This document shows positions 43,532 through 52,099 of a stretch of 64,000 nucleotides of DNA, in pieces; the first letter of the stretch is position 1, and the number at the start of each line of letters is the position of its first letter. The notes under the pieces are model-generated. The model did no database searches. It saw nothing but the letters and a program-made list of their open reading frames with translations, and was not told the DNA's origin. Origin of the DNA: an uncultured Lachnospiraceae bacterium (GTDB taxonomy: Bacteria > Bacillota > Clostridia > Lachnospirales > Lachnospiraceae); contig CAJUSO010000002.1 in NCBI GenBank assembly GCA_910588965.1, positions 1-64,000 of the forward strand. Direction: 5' to 3'. Made by a program: the position numbers and the translations under genes.

Positions 43532-46500
43532 CTAATGCGCCTCATACCAATTCTTTCCCTTGTCCATGCCAATATCCAATTCCACTGAAAGGTCGGCCGC
43601 ATGCTCCATCTCTTTTTTGAGGATAGCCTCCACCAGCCCGGCTTCCTCCTCGTAGGCCTCCACCAAAAGCTCGTCATGGACCTGCAGGATGAGCCGGGAC
43701 CTAAGGCCCTGTCCCTTCAAGGCGTCATTGACACGGATCATGGCAATCTTGATGATATCAGCAGCCGTTCCCTGGATGGGGGCGTTCATCGCCACCCGCT
43801 CCCCAAAGGAACGCTGCATGAAATTACTGGAAGCCAGTTCCGGCACAGGCCTCCTCCGCCCAAACATCGTGGAGACATAGCCCTGCTCCCTGGCCTCGCT
43901 TACCAGCCGGTCAAGGAACGTTTTAATCCCTGGGTAAGCCTGGAAGTAAGCTTCAATGTATTCGGCAGCCTCTTTCTTGGATATGCTTAAATCCTGGCTC
44001 AGCCCAAAGGAACTGATACCGTACACAATCCCAAAGTTTACTGCCTTAGCATTCCGCCGCTGCAGGCTGGTCACCTCTTCCAAAGGCACATGGAACACCT
44101 GGGAAGCCGTCATCCTGTGGATATCCTGCGCCTCCCGGTAAGCCTTGATTAAATTCTCATCCCCAGACATATGGGCCAGGACGCGCAGCTCAATCTGGGA
44201 ATAATCCGCATCTATCAGGACGCATCCCTCCTTGGGGATAAATACCTTCCGTATCTGCCGCCCTAACTCCATGCGGATTGGGATGTTCTGCAGGTTTGGA
44301 TCCGTGCTGCTGAGCCGCCCGGTCGCCGTGATGGTCTGGTGGAAGGTAGAATGGATCCGCCCGTCCTCCTGGATAAAATTGGCCAGCCCATCTGCATAAG
44401 TGGATTTCAGCTTAGCCAGCTGGCGGTATTCCAGGATTTTAGATACCAGGGGATATTCAGGCGCCAGTTTATCCAGCACGTCTGCCGCCGTAGAGTACCC
44501 GGTCTTAGTCTTTTTGCCATATGGCATTTTCAGCTTTTCAAACAGGATAGCCCCCAGCTGCTTGGGGGAATTGATATTAAATTCCTCCCCCGCATCCTGG
44601 TAAATCTCCTGTTCCAGTTCCCCAATCCTGCCCGTCAGGCTCTCCCCGTAGGATTTCAGTTCTTCTGCATTCACCAGCACGCCTTCCTGCTCCATATCAT
44701 ACAAGGTATATACCAGCGGCATCTCAATGCTGCAGAACAACGCCCACATGCCGGAATCCTTTAATTTCCCCTCCAGCGCCTGGGAAGCCAGGAAGGAGGT
44801 GTAAGCCATAAAACAGGCGTATTGGAGGAATTCCGCCTCTTTTTCCCTGGCTGCCTGCCGCAAGGGCAGCTTCCCCAGCAAATCCTGCCTGGAAGGGAAC
44901 AAGAGTCCTAAATGCTCTTTCGCGATAGTATCATAATCATAGTCGTTCTTCAGGGGGTTCAGCAAATATGCGCCGATTAAAATATCTGTTACCTGGAACC
45001 GCAATTCCCGCGGGACAAAAAAGCAGGGTAACTGTGCCTTCAGACCAAACGTACCAAGCCTCTTGCTTTTCTTCTGGACAGCAGCCATACTGCCTGCCAG
45101 GTATGCGCCAGACAGTTCCCCGCCCGCCTCCAGGAAATAAATGTCTTCTTTGCCAAAGGCAAGGGCAAGGCCCAGGATATGGGAAACGCCTTCCTGTACT
45201 TCTTCCTCTTCCTGCCCCGGAGCGCCCCCTGCCTGCGCCAGCAGGATACTTTCCAAGGTAAGCTGGCCGTCTGCTTCCATCCCCAGGCCTGCCCCTGGTT
45301 TTCTCTGCAATGCCATGGAACCTGGGCTTTGGCCTGCCTCCATTGCCACGCGCACCGGGCTTTGCTCCCCTTCTAATTCCACGTTGCAAGGGTTTTTACC
45401 AGCCCCTAATGCCACGCAGCTAAGGCTTTGCTCCCCTTCCATTCCCATGCCGCTGGGGCTTTGCCCTTTCTCTAATCCCTCGCGGCTTGGGCTTTGTTCC
45501 CCTTCTAACCTCATGCCGCTAGGGGTCTTGGTTCCCTCGGGTTCCGCACTGCCTGCACTTTTGGCTCCCTGCGCCAGCAAATGGCTGCTCTCCGGATCTA
45601 GCAGGAACTGGAACCCTACGCAGGCTGCTTTCCCTGCGCGGGCAAATACATCCTCTGCTTCCGTACGCCTGGTAATCTTCCGGAAATGCTGCTGCACAGG
45701 CGCTTCCAGGCTTTCCCTCGGGAACCTTCCCTGCATGTGCTTAAATTCCAGCTTCTTCATCCATTCATAGGCCTCTGGGGTGAACAGATTGCCTAGCTTT
45801 GCCTGCTCCAGTTCATATACAATGGGAGCGTCCACCTCAATGGTGGCAAGGGCCTTGCTCATTTCGGCCATATCATAATGCTCCCTTAAGTTCTTCTGCG
45901 CCCTGGGCGGCTTGACCTCGTCAATATGGGCATAGGCAGCCTCAATCGTGCCATAAGCCGCAATTAAGGCTGTGGCCGTCTTCTCCCCAATCCCAGGCAC
46001 GCCGGGGATATTGTCAGAAGCATCCCCCATCAGCGCCTTAACGTCAATAAATTCCTCTGGCGTGACTTGGTACTTCTCTTTTACATCCGCCGCATAATAA
46101 TCCTCGATTTCCGTGCCCGTCCGCTTGGTCTTGGGGATACGGATTTTAATCCGTTCCGTAGCAAGCTGGAGCAAATCCCTGTCCCCAGAGACAAGGGACA
46201 CAATCAAGCCGGCCTTCTCGCTGCGCCGGGCAATCGTCCCCAAGATGTCGTCCGCCTCAAAGCCTTCGCATTCCACAATGGCAACGCCCATAGACTTCAG
46301 CACTTCTTTCATGACAGGAACCTGCTGGCGCAATTCTTCCGCCATAGGCTTCCTGGTGCCCTTGTAATCCGCAAACATCTTGTGGCGGAAGGTAGGGGCA
46401 TGGACGTCAAAGGCTACGGTCAGGTAATCCGGCTTCTCCTCATCCAGGATTTTAAAGAGGATATTCAGGAAGCCATAAATGGCGTTGGTATGGAGGCCCT

Positions 46501-46582
46501 CCGCATTGGTCAGGTCCGGAATGCCGAAAAAAGCCCTGTGCAGGATGCTGTGGCCGTCAATTAATACTATTTTTTTATCCAT
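43532..46582 (-). CDS. polA: DNA polymerase I with a repeat insertion
   Basis: Replicative gap filling and repair. The 1016-residue protein starts MDKKIVLIDGHSILHRAFF, 28 codons inside the longest frame. Residues 1-290: 5'-3' exonuclease (VAFDVHAPTFRHK, GDASDNIPGVPGIGEKTA). Residues 300-600: degenerate 3'-5' exonuclease-like domain lacking the DEDD residues as far as I can see, as in Bacillus. Residues 620-1016: polymerase with DYSQIELRVLAHMSGD (A), RRNAKAVNFGIVYGIS (B) and QVHDELLVE (C). Unusual: residues about 354-432 are seven 11-residue repeats (LEGEQSPS type) inside the middle domain, making the protein longer than the usual 880-900. Confidence 0.96.
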   Translation of the reverse strand: MDKKIVLIDGHSILHRAFFGIPDLTNAEGLHTNAIYGFLNILFKILDEEKPDYLTVAFDVHAPTFRHKMFADYKGTRKPMAEELRQQVPVMKEVLKSMGVAIVECEGFEADDILGTIARRSEKAGLIVSLVSGDRDLLQLATERIKIRIPKTKRTGTEIEDYYAADVKEKYQVTPEEFIDVKALMGDASDNIPGVPGIGEKTATALIAAYGTIEAAYAHIDEVKPPRAQKNLREHYDMAEMSKALATIEVDAPIVYELEQAKLGNLFTPEAYEWMKKLEFKHMQGRFPRESLEAPVQQHFRKITRRTEAEDVFARAGKAACVGFQFLLDPESSHLLAQGAKSAGSAEPEGTKTPSGMRLEGEQSPSREGLEKGQSPSGMGMEGEQSLSCVALGAGKNPCNVELEGEQSPVRVAMEAGQSPGSMALQRKPGAGLGMEADGQLTLESILLAQAGGAPGQEEEEVQEGVSHILGLALAFGKEDIYFLEAGGELSGAYLAGSMAAVQKKSKRLGTFGLKAQLPCFFVPRELRFQVTDILIGAYLLNPLKNDYDYDTIAKEHLGLLFPSRQDLLGKLPLRQAAREKEAEFLQYACFMAYTSFLASQALEGKLKDSGMWALFCSIEMPLVYTLYDMEQEGVLVNAEELKSYGESLTGRIGELEQEIYQDAGEEFNINSPKQLGAILFEKLKMPYGKKTKTGYSTAADVLDKLAPEYPLVSKILEYRQLAKLKSTYADGLANFIQEDGRIHSTFHQTITATGRLSSTDPNLQNIPIRMELGRQIRKVFIPKEGCVLIDADYSQIELRVLAHMSGDENLIKAYREAQDIHRMTASQVFHVPLEEVTSLQRRNAKAVNFGIVYGISSFGLSQDLSISKKEAAEYIEAYFQAYPGIKTFLDRLVSEAREQGYVSTMFGRRRPVPELASSNFMQRSFGERVAMNAPIQGTAADIIKIAMIRVNDALKGQGLRSRLILQVHDELLVEAYEEEAGLVEAILKKEMEHAADLSVELDIGMDKGKNWYEAH
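45289..45525. repeat. In-frame 33-bp repeats (about 7) in polA
   Basis: Encodes degenerate 11-residue units such as MRLEGEQSPS, GLEKGQSPSG and MGMEGEQSLS. The frame is kept throughout. Confidence 0.85.
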
Positions 46583-46632
46583 AAAAATTGATTCCTTTAT
46601 CAATACTCCTAAGGTGAATAAGTGGCGCCTAC

Positions 46633-46657
46633 TTTCCCCCGGAAAAAACGGGGGAAA
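46633..46657 (-). promoter_or_regulatory. Hairpin in the polA leader
   Basis: Perfect 9-bp arms TTTCCCCCG/CGGGGGAAA with a 7-nt loop, 51 nt before the polA ATG. No U-tract follows. A possible -10 (TGTAAAAT on the minus strand, near 46675) lies upstream, which would place the hairpin in the 5' untranslated region. Confidence 0.5.
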
Positions 46658-46757
46658 AATCCGCAATCAATTTTATTTTACACCATCTGGACTGGATTTA
46701 AAAGTTATAAATCAGCGAAATGTTTAATTTTTTGATTAATGATTCTGGTTTACAGCC

Positions 46758-46797
46758 GAAAACAGGCAGAAAGCCTGAAAAAAGGCTTTCTGCCTGT
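46758..46797 (-). terminator. Terminator after the symporter gene
   Basis: Perfect 15-bp stem ACAGGCAGAAAGCCT/AGGCTTTCTGCCTGT with a 6-nt loop; on the minus strand TTTTC follows. It lies 72 nt past the stop codon. Confidence 0.85.
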
Positions 46798-46868
46798 CAT
46801 TCCCCCGCGGTGTGCCGGCCGCCTGCAAACCAGACGGCACACCCGTAAGCGCCCAAGGATCCTCTTCC

Positions 46869-48410
46869 TTACCTCTTAGGCAGCGCCGTTTTCTTATCCA
46901 CCATTACCTGCTCTTCCAGGCAGGAGAAAATCCCCTCTACCTCCCTTTGCCCCATCTTAGGCGTCAGCAGGCTGACAACCGGCACAACTACCAGCCCCAG
47001 CACCATGGCGGCCGCCCCTGCATTGATTGGGGATGCAATATAGGAGAAAAACATATTCGACACGGTAATTCCAATCCCGCATGCAAAGCTAGCCCAAACA
47101 GCCGCACGGGTCACGCCCTTCCAATACAGCCCATAGAGGAACGGGGCCAAAAACGCGCCTGCCAGCGCACCCCAGGATATCCCCATCAGCTGGGCGATGA
47201 ACTGGGCAATGGATTTCGGCGGGAACAGCGCCAGCACAACGGAGCATACAATAAAGAACACCAGCAAAACCCGCATGCAAAGCAGCTGCTTCTTCTCGCT
47301 CATTTTTTTGATAATATTGTCCTTCAAAAAGTCCAAAGTCAAGGTAGAGCTTGAGGTCAGGACTAAGGACGACAGTGTGGACATTGATGCAGACAGCACC
47401 AGCACAATTACAACCCCTACCAGGATATCCGGCAATGTAGACAGCATAGACGGTATAATCGCATCGTAAATCACGCTCCCGTCCTCACGGTGGATTGCCG
47501 GCGAATCAAAAAGCCGCCCAAAGCCGCCCAGGAAATAGCAGCCCCCAGAAACTATAATCGCAAAAAAGGTAGAAATAACCGTCCCCGTCTGGATGGACTT
47601 CTCATCTTTAATCGCATAAAACTTATGTATCATCTGCGGCAGCCCCCAAGTACCCAAAGAAGTCAGGATGATAACCCCCACAAGGTTCAAGGGATCCGGC
47701 CCAAAGAAGGAAGTAAAGGCTCCTTGCTGCCCCATCGTCACTGCCACATCGCTTTCCAGGCCGGAAAGGGAGCCAAGGGCATTGAGGAACCCTCCCTGCC
47801 CATTCAATACGGCTGCAATAACGGCCACAATCCCTGCCAGCATTACAATCCCCTGGATAAAATCATTGATTGCCGTCGCCATATACCCGCCCAAAATCAC
47901 ATAGGCACAAGTCAGGACTGCCATTACAATGACGCAGATTTCGTAAGGGATATCAAAAGCCATGCCAAACAAGCGGGATAGGCCGTTGTATACAGAAGCT
48001 GTATACGGGATTAAGAAAATAAAGGAAATGGCTGACGCCGCAATCCGGAGGGCATTGCTCTGATAGCGTTTCCCAAAATAATCCGGCATGGTGGCTGCAG
48101 ACAGATGGTTGCTCATAACCCTGGTGCGCCTCCCTAAGATAACCCATGCCAAAAGGGAGCCGATGAATGCATTCCCAATGCCAATCCAAGTGGAAGCAAT
48201 ACCATATTTATAGCCGAACTGCCCTGCATAGCCTACAAAAACCACGGCTGAAAAATAAGATGTGCCATAAGCAAAGGCTGTCAGCCATGGCCCCACGCTC
48301 CGGTTCCCCAGGACAAAATCATTGACATTTGTGGCATGCTTCCTGGAGTATAAGCCTACCCCAATCATAACTGCGAAAAATATAATCAAGAAAAACACTT
48401 TAACAAACAT
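46869..48410 (-). CDS. Sodium:solute symporter (SSS family)
   Basis: A 513-residue membrane transporter with about 13 hydrophobic segments. The family start FFAVMIGVGLYSRKHATNVNDFVLGNRSVGPWLTA, cut here as VGLYSRKHATNVNDFVLG, and the GTSYFSAVVFVGYAG stretch with Na+-binding serines are evident, as is GGYMATAINDFIQGIVM. The family carries proline, pantothenate, sugars or similar solutes; which one is moved here cannot be told. The ATG has AAAGGAGG 6 nt upstream. The neighbouring amidohydrolase could act on an imported compound, but there is a 210-bp gap and a possible operator between them. Confidence 0.88.
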   Translation of the reverse strand: MFVKVFFLIIFFAVMIGVGLYSRKHATNVNDFVLGNRSVGPWLTAFAYGTSYFSAVVFVGYAGQFGYKYGIASTWIGIGNAFIGSLLAWVILGRRTRVMSNHLSAATMPDYFGKRYQSNALRIAASAISFIFLIPYTASVYNGLSRLFGMAFDIPYEICVIVMAVLTCAYVILGGYMATAINDFIQGIVMLAGIVAVIAAVLNGQGGFLNALGSLSGLESDVAVTMGQQGAFTSFFGPDPLNLVGVIILTSLGTWGLPQMIHKFYAIKDEKSIQTGTVISTFFAIIVSGGCYFLGGFGRLFDSPAIHREDGSVIYDAIIPSMLSTLPDILVGVVIVLVLSASMSTLSSLVLTSSSTLTLDFLKDNIIKKMSEKKQLLCMRVLLVFFIVCSVVLALFPPKSIAQFIAQLMGISWGALAGAFLAPFLYGLYWKGVTRAAVWASFACGIGITVSNMFFSYIASPINAGAAAMVLGLVVVPVVSLLTPKMGQREVEGIFSCLEEQVMVDKKTALPKR

Positions 48411-48431
48411 ATGGGACCTCCTTTTCCTCAA

Positions 48432-48451
48432 TTGATGCCATCCTGCATCAA
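48432..48451 (-). promoter_or_regulatory. Dyad TTGATGC-N6-GCATCAA before the symporter gene
   Basis: Perfect 7-bp arms, ending about 20 nt before the ATG, where a bound repressor or an mRNA hairpin would affect initiation. No clear -35/-10 pair was found upstream in 48452-48621. Confidence 0.4.
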
Positions 48452-48621
48452 AACCACATTTACTTTTACAATTCAACGCTTTGGCGCGTTAAAGTCCATG
48501 GGCGCAAAAACCCCTTCGCCAAAGCCCCTGAAAGGTTGCTGGATACTTCCCCTAACCGGCTTGCCGGGCGCTGCCCTTAGCAACGCCTCTTAAGGGGCAG
48601 GGGGGCAACGCCGCCAGCCTG

Positions 48622-49431
48622 CTAAGCCTCCCCCAGCAGCCGTCCTGCATTCTTCCCCATAATTAAATCTGCCGCTTCCTGCCCAAGCCCCATTGACCGC
48701 AAATGCGCCAGGGACTCTTTCTGCCCGCTCCAAGGGCTGTCTGTGGCAAACAGGATTTTTTCTGGGCCATGCTTCTTTAGGATCCTTAAAAAATCATCAT
48801 CCTTGATAAAGCCGAACGTATAGGCTGTGTCGAAATAAACATCCTGCCCTGCCAGCGCCTCTTCCACTTCCCCCCACAGCCCAAACCCCCCGTAATGGGC
48901 CAGCACCATTTTCTTGGGATGTACTTGCTCCAGGACCCTGCAGACGCCCCCGACCGTACAGCGGACATTATCCGGAAACCCGATATCCACGCCTGCATGG
49001 ACCACCTGCACCAGCCCCAGTTCTGACGCATAATCCAGAATCCGCATATACTTGATATCGTCAATATAGGTATCCTGGTAATCCGGATGGAGCTTTATGC
49101 CCAAAAGCCCCATATCACGGATAGCCCGGAGCTCCCCTTTATAATCCGGGGAATCCGGATGGATGCCGCCAAAGGACAGGAGCCGGGTATCCTTCCCTTC
49201 GTATTTCTGATTCATCTTCTGGGCAAATTGGTTGACCGTGGCAAACTGCCCTGGCTTCGTCACCACGGGCAGGACAATGGACAAATCCACCCCCGCCTCC
49301 TCCATAGAACGGATGAGGCTTTCCTCCCTGCCGTCTGTAAATGCCTTCACGTGGGCAGTATCCTCTAATTTCTCAATGGTCCTTGCTGCTATTTTCGCAG
49401 GAAAAATATGTGTATGGAAATCTATTGTCAT
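48622..49431 (-). CDS. TIM-barrel amidohydrolase (ACMSD/UxaC-like clan)
   Basis: A 269-residue metal-dependent hydrolase or decarboxylase. IDFHTHIFP (3-11) carries the first two metal ligands, GIKLHPDYQDTY and QVVHAGVDIG later histidines, LAHYGG another, and FATDSPWSG the catalytic Asp. This pattern marks the amidohydrolase 2 family; the substrate is unknown. It follows iorB by 45 bp and so may be transcribed with the indolepyruvate oxidoreductase genes, which might suggest a role in aromatic breakdown, but this is only context. Confidence 0.83.
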   Translation of the reverse strand: MTIDFHTHIFPAKIAARTIEKLEDTAHVKAFTDGREESLIRSMEEAGVDLSIVLPVVTKPGQFATVNQFAQKMNQKYEGKDTRLLSFGGIHPDSPDYKGELRAIRDMGLLGIKLHPDYQDTYIDDIKYMRILDYASELGLVQVVHAGVDIGFPDNVRCTVGGVCRVLEQVHPKKMVLAHYGGFGLWGEVEEALAGQDVYFDTAYTFGFIKDDDFLRILKKHGPEKILFATDSPWSGQKESLAHLRSMGLGQEAADLIMGKNAGRLLGEA

Positions 49432-49476
49432 CTTCCTTACCTGCCTTTTCCGTTGCTTGGGACAGCTGGAAGCCAG

Positions 49477-50043
49477 TTATCCCTCAAAGCCTTTCAAAAA
49501 TGCTTTCTGGTTGATTGCTACGGTCTTGGGCGGGACAGTTTCTTCAATTACCTTAAGCCACGCCTCTTTGGAGAAATCCATGTGCTTTGCCGCCATGCCC
49601 AGGACAATGATGTTGAACACCTTGGAATTGCCCAATTTTTTGGCTTCTTCCATAGCGTCAATCTTGTATACGGTGTGTTCCTTTTCCAAATCCTCCACAA
49701 TATGCTCCGGGTATTCTGCCGCCCCTGTCACAACGGTAATCGGCTCAATCCGCTGCTCATTGACCACCAGGGCGCCGTCCTTCTTCAGGAAATGGGCGTA
49801 ACGCAGCGCCTCTAATTTTTCAAAGGCAATCAATACGTCCGCCTGGCCTTCTTCTACAATCGGCTCTGCCACATTTTCCCCATAGCGCACAAAGGTCACT
49901 ACACTGCCCCCCCTCTGCGCCATGCCATGGACTTCTGATAGTTTCACGTCATATCCGGCTCCCAGGGTAATCCCGCCGAGGATGCGGCTGGTCAGGAGGG
50001 TCCCCTGGCCGCCCACGCCTACAATCATAATATTTTTTGTCAT
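49477..50043 (-). CDS. iorB: Indolepyruvate:ferredoxin oxidoreductase, beta subunit
   Basis: Gamma-type domain of 2-oxoacid:ferredoxin oxidoreductases, 188 residues. IMIVGVGGQGTLLTSRILG (5-23) is the signature glycine-rich start, VHGMAQRGGSVVTFVRYG the second. With IorA it converts aryl pyruvates, from transamination of Trp, Tyr or Phe, into aryl-acetyl-CoA, CO2 and reduced ferredoxin. The ATG chosen has GGAGG 5 nt upstream; the frame extends four codons further. It begins 23 bp after iorA. Confidence 0.93.
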   Translation of the reverse strand: MTKNIMIVGVGGQGTLLTSRILGGITLGAGYDVKLSEVHGMAQRGGSVVTFVRYGENVAEPIVEEGQADVLIAFEKLEALRYAHFLKKDGALVVNEQRIEPITVVTGAAEYPEHIVEDLEKEHTVYKIDAMEEAKKLGNSKVFNIIVLGMAAKHMDFSKEAWLKVIEETVPPKTVAINQKAFLKGFEG

Positions 50044-50066
50044 TTTTGCCTCCATCTATGGTTATT

Positions 50067-51803
50067 CTATTTTTCTACACGCTCAATAGCCCCGAACTTG
50101 CAGATCTGCATGCACAGCCCGCAGCCGTTGCACATGGTATCGTCAATTGCGATAGTGCCGTCTGCTGCCATGGTCAATGCAGGGCAGCCAGGCTTTAGGC
50201 ACATGCCGCATTTTTTGCATGCGTCTTTGATTGGGCTGCATTTATAGGGGAATACATTCCCTTTTAAGAGGACGCAGGGGGACTGGGCAATAATCACAGA
50301 AACCTCGTCTCTTGCCACTTCTTCTTTGACCACCTGCTCCAGCTTCTGGGTATCGAAAGCATCTACTTCTATTACATGGGAGATGCCCATGGACTTGCAG
50401 AGCTTATAAATGCTGATGGCCGGGACAACCTCCCCTTTCAGCGTCTTGCCTGTGGCGGCATGGTCCTGATGGCCTGTCATGCCCGTGGTGGAATTGTCCA
50501 GGATCATTACCGTCCCCGTCCCCTGGTTATACACCATATTCATCAGGGAATTGACGCCGGTGTGCATGAAGGTGGAATCACCAATCACTGCCACCCAGTC
50601 CTTGATGTATTCCCTGCCCTTGGCTTTCTCCATGCCATGGAGGGTGGAAATGCTAGAACCCATACAGATGGTGGTGTCTATCACATTCAAAGGCGGCACC
50701 GCGCCCAAGGTATAACAGCCAATATCGCCGGCTGCATGGATGCCCAGGCGGCGCAATACGGAATAGACGCTCCTGTGGGGGCAGCCAGGGCAAAGGATGG
50801 GCGGCCGGGCCGGCACCTGGGCGGGAGCCTTCCCTTCTACGGGCGCATGGAGGATTTTCTCACGTATCATGTTGGCGGAATATTCTCCCTGCAGGGTGAA
50901 AATCTCTTTGCCAACTGCCTCAATGCCCCAAGATTTCACCTGCTCCTCAATCACAGGCTCAAGTTCCTCAAATATGTACAGCTTCTCTACCTTGGAGGCA
51001 AATTCTTCAATCAGCCTGCGGGGCAGGGGATGCACCATGCCCAGCTTCAGCACGGAAGCATTGGGGCAGGCTTCTTTGACATACTGGTAGGGGATGCCGC
51101 TTGTGATAAAGCCGATGGACGGGTCGTTATACTCTGCGCGGTTGATTGGGAAACCGCTGCCGTCCTCTGCCAAGGCCTTCATCCTCTTTTCCACATAGAC
51201 ATGGCGGCCAATGGCATTCCCAGGCATCATCACGTATTTTCCAGGATCCCGCTTGTAAGGCTTATCTTCCACTTCCACCCTGTCTTCTAAGGTGACCGTG
51301 CCCTGGGAATGGGCCAGGCGGGTAGTGGTACGGACAATCACCGGCGTGTCGTATTTCTCGCTCAGCTCATAGGCAAATTTCACGAAGTCCTTGGCTTCCT
51401 GGCTGTCGGAGGGCTCCAAGACGGGCACCAGGGCAGCCCTGGCTACGCACCGGGTATCCTGCTCGTTCTGGGAACTATAAAGCCCAGGGTCGTCGGCAGC
51501 TACCAGGACAAGGCCTCCGTTGACCCCGCTGTATGAGATGGTATACAGAGGGTCGCTGGCCACATTTACGCCTACATGCTTCATGGAAGCCATAGCGCGC
51601 ACCCCGCTGATGGAGGCGCCGATGGCCACCTCTGCGGCAACCTTCTCATTGGGGGACCACTCTGCATAAATGGCGTCATATAAGGCAATATTTTCACTGA
51701 TTTCCGTGCTGGGCGTGCCCGGGTATGCGGCAGATACTTTCACGCCCGCCTCATATGCCCCCCTGGCAACCGCCTCATTTCCCAGCATGATTTTTTTCTC
51801 CAT
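50067..51803 (-). CDS. iorA: Indolepyruvate:ferredoxin oxidoreductase, alpha subunit
   Basis: Catalytic subunit of 578 residues binding thiamine diphosphate and iron-sulfur clusters. LGNEAVARGAYEAGVKVSAAYPGTPSTE opens the pyrimidine-binding domain (cut here to AYPGTPSTEISENIA); GDSTFMHTGVNSL and GCYTLGAVPP lie in the TPP domain; CPGCPHRSVY binds the cofactor region; the C-terminal ferredoxin domain has CGMCLKPGCPAL and CNGCGLCMQICKFGAI, two clusters. The first motif has three of the usual four cysteines plus CKK just before it. Cytoplasmic. In anaerobes the pair supports amino-acid fermentation or aryl-acid assimilation. Confidence 0.95.
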   Translation of the reverse strand: MEKKIMLGNEAVARGAYEAGVKVSAAYPGTPSTEISENIALYDAIYAEWSPNEKVAAEVAIGASISGVRAMASMKHVGVNVASDPLYTISYSGVNGGLVLVAADDPGLYSSQNEQDTRCVARAALVPVLEPSDSQEAKDFVKFAYELSEKYDTPVIVRTTTRLAHSQGTVTLEDRVEVEDKPYKRDPGKYVMMPGNAIGRHVYVEKRMKALAEDGSGFPINRAEYNDPSIGFITSGIPYQYVKEACPNASVLKLGMVHPLPRRLIEEFASKVEKLYIFEELEPVIEEQVKSWGIEAVGKEIFTLQGEYSANMIREKILHAPVEGKAPAQVPARPPILCPGCPHRSVYSVLRRLGIHAAGDIGCYTLGAVPPLNVIDTTICMGSSISTLHGMEKAKGREYIKDWVAVIGDSTFMHTGVNSLMNMVYNQGTGTVMILDNSTTGMTGHQDHAATGKTLKGEVVPAISIYKLCKSMGISHVIEVDAFDTQKLEQVVKEEVARDEVSVIIAQSPCVLLKGNVFPYKCSPIKDACKKCGMCLKPGCPALTMAADGTIAIDDTMCNGCGLCMQICKFGAIERVEK

Positions 51804-51882
51804 GTTATCCTCCTTTATATCGGTTACTTCATCATTTCCAAATATTTCTTAATCAATATCCTTTCGGATTGGCGCTCCACCT

Positions 51883-51891
51883 ATTTTACCA
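51883..51891 (-). promoter_or_regulatory. Extended -10 promoter of iorAB
   Basis: TGGTAAAAT on the minus strand, about 80 nt before the iorA ATG, in an AT-rich stretch. The -35 region is poor, in keeping with an extended -10. Confidence 0.55.
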
Positions 51892-51954
51892 TATATTTTT
51901 CTTTTATTCTACAGCAAAATACATCTTTTTATTAACTTTTTAAAGCATTAAAGC

Positions 51955-52020
51955 AAAAAATTGGAAGCCAGCCCGCTTCCATAGATAAAAAGGCAAGGGT
52001 ATGCCGCTGCATCCCTTGCC
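51955..52020 (-). terminator. Tandem terminators after secDF
   Basis: Two hairpins in series on the minus strand: GGCAAGGGATGC with GCATACCCTTGCC followed by TTTTTATC (51986-52020), then GGAAGC/GCTTCC followed by AATTTTTT (51955-51980). Confidence 0.85.
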
Positions 52021-52099
52021 TTCTCTTTGCCTTCCCTTATACCAAAGCCTCCTCCCGCCTGCGTCCTATCCATACAGGGCTGCGGGATCCTTACGGGCC

